This document shows, in pieces, positions 26,788-38,564 of a stretch of 64,000 nt of DNA. Numbering within the stretch: the stretch's first letter is position 1; every line of letters begins with the position of its first letter. The stretch spans positions 15,965,559 to 16,029,558 of the forward strand of contig NC_056041.1 in the NCBI RefSeq assembly GCF_004379255.2. The letters run 5' to 3'. Below the pieces are notes generated by a model. It was not told the origin of the DNA. It did no database searches and worked only from the letters and a program-made list of their open reading frames with translations. Origin of the DNA: Salvia splendens. Taxonomy: Eukaryota > Streptophyta > Magnoliopsida > Lamiales > Lamiaceae. Position numbers and translations under genes: made by a program.

Positions 26788-26966
26788 CTCCCTCCGTCCC
26801 GGACTACTTGCACTTATTTCCTTTCTGGGCGTCCCAAGTTATTTGCACTCTTTTCATTTTTAGTAAAAATTATCACCTACAGTCGCAATTGTTGACTTTG
26901 CTATACACTCATTCCTTAATCTCCGTGCCGAAAAGGAAATGTGCGAGTAGTCCGGGACGGAGGGAG
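26788..26966. mobile_element. Complete Stowaway MITE, 179 bp
   Basis: Terminal inverted repeats CTCCCTCCGTCCCGGACTA and TAGTCCGGGACGGAGGGAG are perfect over 19 bases, with TA target duplications at 26786-26787 and 26967-26968. This is the reference copy for the fragment at 1-61. Confidence 0.95.
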
Positions 26967-27350
26967 TACCAGTTACAAAATTGACTAAATTCGCCTCCCA
27001 TCTATTTTGTGAAGGTGGCTTTACAAAACAATTTATACAAGTATCTTTTTTTCTTTTTTTTTTATTTTCACTTCGAAAATTTTGATTAGCCAATGGTCCC
27101 TACCCCTAGATTACAAAATAATTTGTAATACGAAATTTTCTAATTTATACTACAATCAAAATTTGGATGACAATTGATTTTGTGACGGTGGGTTTTATGA
27201 ATGAATAATTGAGTAGAGAGGTTTACGTGGATTTGGCGATTAGTGTAAAATAGGAAGATGCATTTTGCTTCTACAAGTAACTAGAGCTCACGTGTCAGTT
27301 TGTGGTTGGCCTTCTCCGACGAAGTGCTCGCCCTTTAACCCCTCGCCCCA

Positions 27351-27357
27351 TATATAA
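27351..27357 (+). promoter_or_regulatory. TATA box of the GH36 gene
   Basis: TATATAAA lies in a GC-rich setting (CCCCATATATAAAGCGCC), followed by a CT-rich leader. A donor-like GAG|GTATAA near 27553 suggests a 5' UTR intron before the ATG at 28211. Confidence 0.7.
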
Positions 27358-28210
27358 AGCGCCAGGTGGTTTCGTCTTCAAACTCGCGCACAATTTTGGG
27401 GCAATTCAGCTCAACCTTCCCCCTCACGTCAACTTGCCTTTCCTCACTTCTCTTCACTTCCTTTTCTCTCTTCGTCTCTTTCTCTCTCTACATATTTACA
27501 CGTACGCGCTTGCATTTGCGGATAAATCGAGCTTCTGAAAGCTACTGTTTGAGGTATAAAATTCTGCTTTTTTCAAAGTTTATGCGTGTTTTAATGCCTT
27601 TAAATAATTACATCATTCGAGAATCGAGTTGAATCGAAGTAGATCGATGTTTTCAAGTGTGCATGCATAGTTTTGATTTTGGAGGTGTATTTGAATTCGA
27701 AATATTTGAAATCTAGTTTACTGGTTTTGGGGAATTGATTTTGAGCTGTGATTTTTTCATATATATATATATATATATATATATTTGGTTTCTGGTGATT
27801 TGTGTGGATTTTTTGGGAATGTATAAGAAAATGATTGTGCGTCCGGCGTTTGTTTTGCCTGCGTGTCGATATTTTCCTCCGTTTGTGCGTTTGCGGGAGA
27901 GTATGGTTGTACGTCGTCGAGCGTGTGTTGTACCTTCTACCCCATCGATGATTTCGTCGAAGCTCCGTGGAGGTGATTTCCTCGAATTGGATGATTTCCT
28001 CCGTTAGAGGCGTTGTTTGTTTTCATTCTCTTTCCCTGTTTGATCGGAAACTGGAGATTTTCGGTGAATATTCTTCCGATCGCTGATTGCGCTTATCTCA
28101 ATCTGCAGAGGCGTTTTTGTATGCATTTTTGCTTGTACATCGGAACTAGGCTTTACTAACTCTCCGATTATGCAGTTGATTCTCGACCATTTCTAGAGAG
28201 TGGAAGAAAA

Positions 28211-31200
28211 ATGACGGTGACGCCGAAGATCTCTCTCAATGAAGGGAACCTTGTGGTTCATGGGAAAACCATACTCACAGGCGTGGCTGACAACATTGTG
28301 CTGACTCCGGGATCAGGTGCCGGCCTTGTCGCCGGTGCATTCATCGGCGCAACGGCTTCACACAGCAAGAGCCTTCACGTCTTCCCAGTTGGCGTTCTAG
28401 AGTAAGCTCTCTGTCCGTCTTGATTATAAATCTATTTTTCGATTATGTTCTTTGACAAATAGAGTTAATTTATTTTATTTTTTTTGTGGAAAAGGGGTGT
28501 GCGGTTTATGTGCCTATTCCGATTCAAGCTGTGGTGGATGACCCAACGAATGGGAACCTGCGGGCAGGATATTCCGTTGGAGACGCAGTTCATGCTCGTT
28601 GAGAGTAAAGACGCATGTGAAGGGGAGCACGAAGACAGGCCGACTATATACACTGTCTTCCTGCCTCTTCTCGAAGGGCAGTTTCGTGCTGTTCTTCAGG
28701 GTAATGAGAAGAATGAGCTCGAGATTTGCCTCGAGAGTGGTGAGTTTGATTTTCATCAATATTATATGGTGAAGAATTACTTTATTTTAACAACACCAAA
28801 TTCAAACATGATTGGATTTAATTGGAGATTTTGTTTGATATAATTCTGTTGCAGGAGATAATGCTGTTGAAACCAATCAAGGAAATTACCTTGTTTACAT
28901 GCATGCTGGGACCAACCCTTTTGAAGTGATCAATCAGGCTGTGAAGTAAGTACTCCTTTTTCCCCTTCGTTTCAACCTCTTTCCAATTCACACTAATATA
29001 ATACGGCGAAATTTTTCTGAAACAGAGCTGTGGAGAAACACTTGCAAACATTTCAGCACAGAGAGAAGAAGAAGGTGAGAATATGTTGCTTGATTGTTTT
29101 TTGTAACTGCTGGAGTGTAGAGGGATTTTGAAATATTACAGAGTATGCTTATGTCAAATTCCGACTGTGCAGTTGCCCTCGTTCATCGACTGGTTTGGCT
29201 GGTGCACCTGGGACGCTTTCTACACTGATGTCACTGCAGAAGGTGTCGAAGAAGGGCTCAAAAGGTAAGTTCTAGTTGGCTCTGATGTAACTAGTAGAAT
29301 GCAAACTTAGTCGCTTACCTCATGTATTTAATCTGTCAGCTTGACGGAGGGACATACGCCTCCTCGTTTTCTCATCATAGATGATGGCTGGCAACAAATC
29401 GGGAGTGAGGTGAAGGACGCTGCAAATGCTGTTGTACAAGAAGGAGCTCAGTAAGACAATTAACTGTTATACTAAATGGACTTTGTTATACTTGAAAATC
29501 ATTTGTTTTTACCTTCAACTTTCTATCTCTAGAACTTACCTGTTCGATATTTGATCTACAGGTTTGCAAACAGGCTAACAGGAATAAAAGAGAATGAAAA
29601 ATTCAAGAAAAACGTCGAAAGTGATGAGCAAGAATCAGGTCTGAAGCAGGTGGTGAAAACATCAAAGCAGCAGCACAATGTCAAGTAAGATGCTACCAAG
29701 TTGTGTGTTTTCTGATGGTTTAACAGATCAAATCTACCAAAAATATAACCGACTTACTGTTTATTGATTTATAATTTCAGGTATGTCTATGTTTGGCACG
29801 CGCTAGCAGGTTACTGGGGCGGAGTGCAACCATCCGGTCCTGGTATGGAACACTATGAGACATCTTTGGCATACCCGGTGCAGTCACCTGGGGTTCTAGG
29901 CAACCAGCCGGACATTGTTATGGACAGCCTTGCTGTTCATGGCTTGGGACTGGTACACCCTAAGAAGGTCTTCAACTTCTACAATGAGCTTCACTCCTAT
30001 CTGGCTTCGTGTGGTGTGGATGGAGTCAAAGTCGACGTGCAGAATATCATTGAGACTCTAGGTGCAGGCCATGGTGGTAGAGTATCTCTCACTCGTAGCT
30101 ATCACCAGGCCCTTGAAGCCTCCATCTCTCGGAACTTTCCAGACAACGGGTGTATCGCTTGCATGTGCCACAATACTGATGGACTCTATAGCGCCAAGCA
30201 GACTGCTATAGTTAGAGCCTCAGACGATTTCTACCCTCGCGATCCTGCTTCACACACCATTCACATTTCTTCAGTAGCTTACAACACTGTATTCTTGGGT
30301 GAATTCATGCAGCCTGACTGGGATATGTTCCATGTGAGTACTGCTCGACTTTAGCTCTTTGAATTTATCAAATGTTCTTGTTGTAGAAGCTGACTCAAAA
30401 TACTTGTTTTTACAGAGCCTGCATCCAGCTGCTGAGTATCATGCTGCAGCTCGATCCGTGGGAGGGTGTGCTATATATGTTAGTGACAAGCCTGGTAACC
30501 ACAACTTCGACCTTCTGAAGAAGCTGGTTCTCCCCGATGGATCAATTCTCAGAGCACAGTTGCCCGGACGACCCACACTAGATTGCCTCTTTGTCGACCC
30601 AGCCAGAGATGGGACGAGGTTTGTTGAATCCTCTCCTTCTAATGCCTTATATCTACTGCAACATCAACGACCAAACTAACGTCAACTTACCACCATGAAT
30701 CTTGCAGCTTGCTTAAAATCTGGAACACGAACAAGTGCTCTGGAGTGGTTGGCGTATTCAATTGCCAAGGTGCAGGGTGGTGCAAGGTAACTAAGAAGAC
30801 GCGTATTCATAATGCCTCCCCCGGCACTCTCACTGGCTCTGTTCGAGCCACTGATGTCAACTCAATTGCTCAAATTGCTCGACCGGACTGGAAGGGAGAG
30901 ACTGTTGCCTATGCTTATAGATCAGGAGAGGTAGTTCGGTTGCCAGAAGGGGCTTCATTGCCTGTCACTCTCAAGGTTCTCGAATACGAACTCTTCCACT
31001 TCTGTCCTGTGAAGGTAAGTTTTCCATCACACTCCATTTTTAACCTGGCACGGCACTTATTACTTACACTAACTGACAACCTACCTCAACCTCCGAAAAC
31101 AGAATGTGACGGACAGCATTGCCTTCGCTCCCATTGGCTTGCTAGACATGTTCAATTCCGGTGCTGCTGTCGAGCAGTTTGAAGTCTACAATACCTCCAT

Positions 31201-31435
31201 AACCAACGATGACACCGAGACTTCAATTGAAAACAGATCGCCTGTCGCTAAAATAGCACTTAGGGCTAGAGGATGTGGGCGCTTCGGTGTCTACTGCTCT
31301 CAACGGCCACTGAGCTGCACCGTGGACAACGTTGAAACTGAGTTTAACTATGAAGCAGCAAGCGGATTGGCAACCCTGATGATCCCAGTTCCCAAAGAGG
31401 AAATGTATAGATGGTGCATTGAAATCCAAGTTTAA
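28211..31435 (+). CDS. Raffinose synthase/SIP family protein, GH36 (probable galactinol-sucrose galactosyltransferase or alkaline alpha-galactosidase)
   Basis: Eleven exons: 28211-28401, 28495-28739, 28855-28945, 29026-29074, 29173-29264, 29340-29450, 29562-29684, 29781-30333, 30416-30618, 30708-31014 and 31103-31435. The total is 765 residues, in frame throughout. Family landmarks are [21 protein letters not shown]-like [54 protein letters not shown] (nucleophile Asp about 386) and [11 protein letters not shown] (acid/base Asp about 449). Members transfer or release alpha-galactosyl groups in the cytosol, in raffinose-family oligosaccharide synthesis or breakdown. Length and motifs are nearest to the DIN10/RFS6 and SIP1 (RFS1) subgroup, many of which act as alkaline alpha-galactosidases rather than true raffinose synthases, so the activity is left open. 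A Stowaway MITE lies about 0.4 kb upstream of the TATA box. Downstream neighbour DHNAT is convergent. Confidence 0.94.
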
Positions 31436-31686
31436 GCAGTGAATACTTACTATCTAGATACAAATCCTAGTCCGAGACGGCTTCATGTCATTCGGAGAGC
31501 GTAGCTTTTGCCCTGGCTTTTGCCTTTTTTTCTCGAATAAAATTATCTATGTTTTTCTAGTCATCATCTAAATATATCTCTCATGTTTATCTCATTGAGT
31601 TTATATAGATATACGCTAAAAGATAGTGAATAATTGAAGAAGAAAGGGCTTAATTCAAGACAGTAGTTGTATGTGAAGAAACTCAC

Positions 31687-32020
31687 CTCAATGAATGTGA
31701 TCCAAAACTTCCACTCTGAATCAGGAGCCAGGAATCATGATATCAAACAGCCAATGAATCATTGCATCAAACAATGAATGAAGTTCACCACAAGTCTCGG
31801 CAAGAGCCATCGAAAACCCTGTGGAACCAAATTCTGTAGTCTGAAGTAACTTTGCAAGCCCTAAGGTTCTTCAGTACTCTAATAGTCGCAGCAAATTCGT
31901 CTTCAACGGACCATATGCAATGGCCAATCTCTCATTGTACTCATAGAGAGCGTAGCGTCCATGCAAATACACATGAATTTTCTTACGCATAGTTTCATCC
32001 AGACAATCAAGAAAATTGGA
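31687..32020 (-). pseudogene. Broken gene fragment between the GH36 and thioesterase genes
   Basis: The minus strand shows well-formed coding sequence: FLDCLDETMRKKIHVYLHG, then YALYEYNERLAIAYGPLK, up to a TGA near 31877. It continues with MALAETCGELHSLFDAMIHW and DSEWKFWITFIE, and ends in a GAG|GTGAGT donor at 31686/31687. At least one stop and a one-base frame change interrupt it. The family is not recognised. It looks like the decayed remains of one or two exons and could be part of an alternative 3' end of the neighbouring gene. Confidence 0.45.
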
Positions 32021-32174
32021 ACATATATTATTGAGATAGAGTTACATAAGTAACATAACCATCAGTTCTATCTTATGTAGAACACAAATGAAGATACAAG
32101 ACTCAGCCAAAAATAAAAGCACAAATAGCTCATGCCTGAAATTTGGCTATGGAGCCAAGAAATACTAAAACATG

Positions 32175-33246
32175 TCACAATTTAGCATATTTTTTTAGTT
32201 GTTTAGCAGCATCCCTTGCAGATTCTGGCACGGACATGTTGCAAAGAAGGGTGACTCTTGAGGATGCAATAAGCGTTTGAATCTCAGAGTTGGAAGGATC
32301 GCGTTTTGAGAGGCGAACTTCCCAGACCTGCTTAAAATGCAGTGAGATCTTTGTTAGAAGCAGATGATTTGAGGAAAACCTATATATTGTCATTTCAGAT
32401 TGAATCACTAGACACGAATTATATGCATGTACTATAATAACTGAGTAGATCCCATTGTCAACACCAATCTCTTTGCTGCCTACCATCAGACGTATTTGAG
32501 CACCACTAGTTGCAGCTTTCGGATTGTATTTATGCATTTGTAAACTATAACCCTAAAATGAGAAGTTCGATTGTGACCTGTGCAAGGTCTTTTCATCAGC
32601 AATTTCAGTAAAGGTGCTACCAGATGAAGATTTATAGGATAGCGAATCGTTAAAAAAGAGAATACAACGAATTGTTGCTAGATGCACTCAATTGAAATCA
32701 CAATTCAAGCGTTGGGCATCTGTGAACGAGCTATATTGTGCATCCCGTTGCCATTAAACATATAATCTAAATCGAAATAGTTTGGACTTAGAGAAAAATG
32801 AAGCAATTGTAAAGGATAACCTGAATGGATTTGCCAACATTTACTGGTGTAGCCTCAGCAACTACTAAATCACCTTCCTGCGCGCTTTTTAGATGATTGA
32901 TACTTAGGTGTATACCAGCTACCCTTGTAAAACCCGAAGCAATATGAGCTCCTATGCTTGCCAAAGCCTCGGCTATCAAAGCTGAGATCCCTCCATGCAA
33001 AACTTTGAATGGCTGCGCATTTAAAAACGTAAGTTTTTTTGTAAAGCCAGAGATGGGATCAAGATAAATGAGTAAAAGGAGTAACACCTGACAGCACTGC
33101 GGAGTAATCAGGAGGCAGCCTGAAACTTTCTTAGCCGAGAGTTCATCAAATTTAAAGCCAATCATGTGAAGTGGAGCATCCAGACTCTCAGTCTCTGATG
33201 GTGGTATAGACAGAGAATTCTTTCCAGTATTCGGTGGTTGATTCAT
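32175..33246 (-). CDS. DHNAT1: 1,4-dihydroxy-2-naphthoyl-CoA thioesterase (peroxisomal hotdog fold)
   Basis: Three minus-strand exons: 33088-33246, 32821-33012 and 32175-32327, all GT-AG and phase 0, give 167 residues. Motifs are [34 protein letters not shown] (hotdog-fold HGG helix with the catalytic acidic residue), [25 protein letters not shown] and SSRVTLLCN. These match plant DHNA-CoA thioesterases. The enzyme hydrolyses DHNA-CoA to DHNA in phylloquinone (vitamin K1) synthesis, a step placed in peroxisomes. The C-terminus KYAKL* ends in AKL, a PTS1 signal, which supports that location. A 5' UTR exon upstream (donor GCCG|GTGAGT near 34447) may exist, separated by a 1.2 kb intron. It converges with the GH36 gene. 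Confidence 0.92.
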
Positions 33247-34620
33247 AGTTTTCTCTTTTAGCTGACCAGGAGTTCGATAGAGATGTTATCCAGGTCCTTT
33301 GAGGTGTGCACTAACTGGTCACTAACTTCACCAGTAATGAATTGACAGAGGTCGCTTTGGATTCTCAGGATCAGATCAAGAGACGGGGTGGCGAACTTCA
33401 TCACCAAAGGAAAAAAATAAGATGAGAGCCATATTGATTAGATAAGAATGGATTTTATGTATACAGTGTGTTTAACAAAGAAAAAAAAGAAGTATAACAG
33501 CCTCCTTTTTTCAACATATAACATACTATCAAACTTAAGAAGTTTCTCAAATAAGCATGGAAACAGGAAAAGTAAAAATTAAAAGAGCAGAAAACCAAAA
33601 CCTTAAGTGGCTGGATCAAATTAATTTACCATATGTCAAATTTAAGTTTACCCAGGAAACAATAACAACAAGCTAATTCTACAAAACCACACATCAAAGC
33701 TCACACCTCCGAATAAGCACAGAGGTAGGAAGACCAGAGGGATCATAATCTATTTTTGCATGCAAAACAGCCCAAAAGAACTACTCTCCATTTTCTAGAA
33801 TGCAAAGGAAGAACTTAGATAAATGAATCAACAAGAAATTAGTGGTCCTTGGAAATATGAGATGATTGAAGCATGTGAGTTCACGTTTTCTTTAAATGTC
33901 CAGCTACCTAACACCAGCACACTGAAAAATCTACAATTATACCGAAAGAAACAAGACATAACCACCCAATGACCTTTTTTTTGGAAAAAAATCATTAATA
34001 TGACAATTGAGCAAGAAAAAAAGGCCAGGGAAACAACACCAAACTAAACAATACAGGATTAGGCAAACAAATCAATGACGATCCAACACTCGAATATTTA
34101 TTGTTATTTATGTATTTTTCGAAAGGACGGCCAAAAGTCTCACTTCTTCCAAGGTGAAGCATAATATATGAAGAATTTAAGCTAATCATAGAGAGAGAGA
34201 ACACGGATAACACTAGTGAACAGATGATAACTGAAAAAGTATCCAAAATAAACGCATCAGTTTGAGCATAATTTGCATAAATGACAGCAGAATCGATATA
34301 AAGGCGTTCAAAATCGAAAGAAAAAAGGAATAAAAAGAGCGTGACATGCTCAGATGCGATAAACCAGGAGACGAATAGAGAAAATAACAGATCAGAAAAC
34401 TATCATTTCGGATATTCAGGAAGTTTCGAGCAAGCGGAAAACTCACCGGCAATCTGCAGCTGAAAAACGTACAGATCTTCACTTCAGTTCGTGAGTGGTG
34501 ATTGAATGGTGTAAACTCTTTGAATGCCATTGCCTTTATGATACAGCTGAATTTTGGGGGCTCTAATAAAATAGAGGGGGCTAAAATTCCATCCATCCAT
34601 CCATCCATCCATCCATCCAA
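33247..34620. other. Leader/intron and promoter region of the thioesterase gene
   Basis: No independent coding region is supported. Minus-strand sequence around 34447-34540 has a plausible leader with a GTGAGT donor. The rest to 33260 looks like a 5' UTR intron. A (TCCA)n microsatellite lies at 34588-34618. Confidence 0.45.
34588..34618. repeat. (TCCA)n tetranucleotide repeat
   Basis: About seven tandem TCCA copies upstream of the thioesterase gene. They generate a spurious MDGWMDGW frame. Confidence 0.95.
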
Positions 34621-34696
34621 AAATCTGGTAAACGATTACACTTCCGATGATTAAATATTAGACTCAACTACATAAATGGTAATTCTTTCATTTTTC

Positions 34697-35498
34697 ATAC
34701 TTAATCTTTATTTTATATCATTTTTATACCTATAAATTATATTTATGGTACCTGATACAATTTTCATCCTAAAAATGTCCTCTAAACAAATACATTTTCT
34801 TATTTGTGTCATAAAAAATATTTTGGGCATACACAAAACTGGTACCAAAATAATATTATTATACTTAATTATCATTATAGTTATAATTATATTTAATTAT
34901 TATAATAATATTATTGTTATAAGTACTACAAACTAGTAGTAGTAATTAATCACTATGCTATAATTATTTAAATTATGAATCATATAATATTATATAATAA
35001 TAATTATTTATTATTATTATTTTATATTAAATTAATAACTAATCAATATAGTCTTAATAAAAAAATAAAATTGTGAATTGTATTCATAATGATATAAAGA
35101 GTTGAATATTTAGTTAGGTTTTTAAACCCTAAAATGAATATAAAATAATTTAATAAAAAATATTTAATTGATTTAATTACTTTAATTAGTTAATTTAATT
35201 AGATATTTTGTTCTTAATTTATAATATAAATGCAATTAGATGTATGTATAGAACACAGGGAAATAAGAAAAAGAAGACAAAAGAAAAAAGAAGAAATATA
35301 AACTAAGGAGAAAAAAGAAAGAAGAAAAAACCAATGTAGGAAAAAAGAAATAAGAAATGAAGACAAAAAAAACACATATTTGGTATTACTATTCAATTGA
35401 AATTTCCAAAATATTCTCAATAATAAAAAAATTACATGCTTGGTACCTAGGGTTATTTTTATCATAAGGTACCAAAAACGATATAAAATAAAGAGCAT
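34697..35498. mobile_element. Possible AT-rich inverted-repeat element
   Basis: CTTTATTTTATATCATTTTTATACC near 34707 recurs inverted near 35475-35500 (GGTACCAAAAACGATATAAAATAAAG). Together they enclose an 0.8 kb, extremely AT-rich, non-coding interior. No clear target duplication was read, so this is tentative. Confidence 0.35.
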
Positions 35499-35499
35499 G

Positions 35500-36250
35500 T
35501 ATATTTATGTGCGAACGTGGAAGATCAGTTATCATGAATGTATTTCATTCTATTTTATGATGTGATAGTTGCCTAATTTTAAAGTATTAAATTAAGATTG
35601 AGATTTAATTATCGTGTACATTAATGGGCGTGGACGTGGTCGGTCCTCAGCCGGAAATGAACTGTTCCAATTGAAATGTATTGTTAATTTTATGGGAGAA
35701 ATAGTGTTTGTCGTTTTATGGATTAATACTTGTCAAGTAATAGTTCAAAGTGTAAATTAGTCGTGTAAATAGATTCAAAGTGTAAAAAAAATAAAAATAA
35801 AAAAAGTGTAAATTAGGCGTGTGTGTTTATGAATTGAATTTTTTTATAAAAAAATTGGTAACGCACTCATTTATTAAAAGTATTTTTCAGAATTCCATTA
35901 ATCTTTGAGTTTAAGCTGTGCTTAGGTTCTCCCATAAGATAAGTGTATATTTGGTTTATGGTTTGTATGTAGGAGTACTACAATTTAATGATTTATTATT
36001 AGGTTAGTCCAACTTTAATAATCGTTTCGTTTTATAAGGCTATACAATCTTTTATTTTTAGTCCTGTCACATAAAAGTATATTTTCTAATTTTTTAAAAA
36101 AATCTCTTTAATAAGATGTAACTTATTCTTCTTTATAAATACTTTAATACTTTTTTTATCTCTCTCGCTTTATTATTGAGACATTAAAATTTATATTCAA
36201 CTAAAAATGTATATTTCTGTGGAATAGAAAGAAGAGAAGAAAGAAATTAG
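35500..36250. other. AT-rich intergenic, nothing recognised
   Basis: No open frame, RNA or bounded repeat could be supported. Confidence 0.5.
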
Positions 36251-36256
36251 TATATA

Positions 36257-37076
36257 CTCCCTCCGTCTAGGGCTGACAATTTTCGACACGACACGATAAT
36301 CTGACACGAATCCGCACGAAATTATTGGGTTGGGTCAAGTCTTATTGGATCCGTGTCCTTATCGGGTTGACCCATTAAGAACCCGATAATTTCGGGTTGG
36401 GTTCGGGTCGGATGTGGGTCGGATACGGGTAACCCATTAAGAAATAATATTATTATTTTTATTATTATTTAAAAATATATATATTACTTTAATTTTTTAA
36501 TTTCTTATAAATTAGGTTTAACTAGTATAAAACGAATTTTAATTGTGTAAATTAGGTTAAAAATTAAGGTTTAATCGTGTAATATTAGGTTTTAATAGTG
36601 TAATATCAGGTTCGGGTTGTTATCGTGTCGTGTCAACCCATATTATATCGTGTCGATAACGGGTTCGTGTCGGGTGCGGGTCGTGTTTGGATTTGAAGGT
36701 AGCAGGTCGGGTTCGTGTTCGGATTTACAGTTTCCTTAACAAGTCGGGTTCAGGTTAGGCCTTATTGGGTTGGGTCATCATCAAGTTGACCCGATAACAA
36801 CCCAATCCGCACGATTTGCCAGCCCTACCTCCGTCCACCATTAGGAGTCTCAATTCTTAACGGCACGGGTTTTAAGAATTGTTAAGAAAAGTAAGTGGAA
36901 AAAAGTTAGTGAAATATGACTCTCACTTGTATATATTAATTTTAAATGAAATATGAGTGGAATGAGTTAGTGGAAGGTGAGACTATATTAACATTTATGG
37001 TAAAAGTGAATCGGGACTCCTATTCGCGGACGAACTAAAATGAAAAAACGGGACTCCTATTTGCGGACGGAAGGAG
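36257..37076. mobile_element. Stowaway MITE interrupted by a hAT-like MITE
   Basis: The outer ends CTCCCTCCGTC (36257) and GCGGACGGAAGGAG (ending 37076), with TA on both sides (36255-36256, 37077-37078), mark a Stowaway element. It is split 11 bases in by the element at 36268-36827. Confidence 0.88.
36268..36827. mobile_element. hAT-type MITE nested in the Stowaway element
   Basis: The 560-base element starts TAGGGCTGACAA and ends with its inverted counterpart TTGCCAGCCCTA. It is flanked by a perfect 8-base duplication CCTCCGTC (36260-36267 and 36828-36835). An 8-base duplication is the hallmark of hAT transposition. The interior is full of CGGGT/ACCCG words around an AT-rich core and is non-coding. 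Confidence 0.92.
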
Positions 37077-37402
37077 TAGCTAATACTAATAATGGAGTGT
37101 GACTAGCCATCAAATGATTTTTCAAAAATATACTGTACTGCTACTATTTATTAAAAATAATATACAGAATTAACCATCTTACAATTTAATTATGAAATAT
37201 TATTATATTATTATTCTTTTCTACTTAATTAAAAGGTAATATGCTTATTTATGTATTTCATTTTTCGATTTGAAAATAAAATTAGATAGTATTAAGAATA
37301 TGAAATTCGAATTTTACTGCTTCTTCCTCATAAACAACGGAAGCTCTGCTAAGCCATAGCTTTCTGTATTGAAATAAAAGGTTCGAAATGGACAAATACA
37401 TA

Positions 37403-38024
37403 CTCCATCCATCCCATAAGAGCATCCACAGTGGGGAGGATGTCCCGGCGGACATCCCGACGGACTTCTCAAAAACACCTCTTGTCACGTCATAAGGACA
37501 TCTCACTGCACTCTCATGTCATAAGGACATCCCACTGCAAAATATTGGACATCCCTAAAGACATCCCTTCGAACATCCACAAGAATAAAAATTCACAAAT
37601 TCACCAAATTAAACAATTTACCGAATTAAACAATTTACGGAATTAAAAATCGGGACGTCCGCCGGGAACCCAAAATGGCGGACGTCACGACGGACGTCGT
37701 CGGAAATCCGCGGAACTCCGGTGTCCGCGAGCGACGTCCGCGTCTGCCGGTCGCTCGCCTAATGGCGGACGTCCCGCACGCCGGTCCGAAGTCCGTCGGG
37801 ACGCCCGCCGCTGCGGATGCTCTAAGAATATGCACTCTTTCCTTTTTAGTCCATCCCACAAGAATATGCACTTTCTAATTTTGTAAATTTTTTTCTCTTT
37901 GATGAGGTGGGACCTACTAACAATACTTTAATTATTTTTTCTCTCTACGTCTCTCTTACTTTACCAATTTTACATTAAAATTCGTGTCAAACCCAAAGTG
38001 CATAATCTTTGGTGACGGATGAAG
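37403..38024. mobile_element. Stowaway-like MITE interrupted by a Harbinger MITE
   Basis: The left end CTCCATCCATCCCATAAG and right end GGTGACGGATGAAG, with TA at 37401-37402 and 38025-38026, define the outer element. The duplicated phrase AAGAATATGCACT just after the insertion fits its interior. Confidence 0.75.
37420..37822. mobile_element. PIF/Harbinger (Tourist-like) MITE nested in a Stowaway element
   Basis: The 403-base element begins GAGCATCCACAGTGG and ends CCGCTGCGGATGCTC, with TAA duplicated on both sides (37417-37419, 37823-37825). It is GC-rich, with GGACGTCCG-type words, and has no gene. The terminal motif and 3-base target site are typical of PIF/Harbinger. Confidence 0.9.
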
Positions 38025-38029
38025 TATTA

Positions 38030-38564
38030 AGCATAAGGCAACAGATTTGATGATAGTAAATCCGCTCTTCACGGACTATCACCCAATGTCTTTCATGGGC
38101 ATGTAGCCCAAATGGGGAGTATTATGTTATTTAAGGATACTTCTGTGTAGTATGAGTAGTTTTAGTTACTGTTCTATATTATGTTTTGAACGTTTAGTTA
38201 TAAAACTCATGTTATTATCTGTATAAATAAAGTATTATGTTTTGTGCATTACTTGTGTAGTTGTGTTATTTGGTTTTGCTTTGATCGCAATAAGTATTTG
38301 GAATGACCAGTTAGAAATAGGCATGTATAATCACCTTGCATTAATTATCATGCTACAATCCATAATTGATTTGTTGTGTTATTATATTTGCATATATGAT
38401 TACTGATGGATATAATCACGAAAAATGTGGTGACTGTCTTTTTAGTCATATGTCAATATGGTTAATAATAAGATTGTTCGGGTATACACTCGTGATAACA
38501 TATTTAAGCTATCATTTGGTTTGTACACATTTATTTGGTGTCATGTGTTGTCCAAGTGGGAGAT
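38030..38564 (+). other. Probable 3' internal tail of a Copia element
   Basis: Non-coding DNA ends in CCAAGTGGGAGAT, a polypurine-tract-like sequence directly before the LTR start at 38565. This arrangement is common in plant Copia elements. No polymerase domains remain. Confidence 0.45.

Noticed and set aside
27735..28007. 90-codon frame upstream of the GH36 ATG
   Set aside because: It probably lies in the 5' UTR intron, starts in a TA microsatellite and has no similarity I can recognise. The GH36 start at 28211 matches the family N-terminus.
34213..34620. 135-codon minus frame starting MDGWMDGW
   Set aside because: Its start is the (TCCA)n microsatellite. The rest is leader or intron of the thioesterase gene, with no domain.
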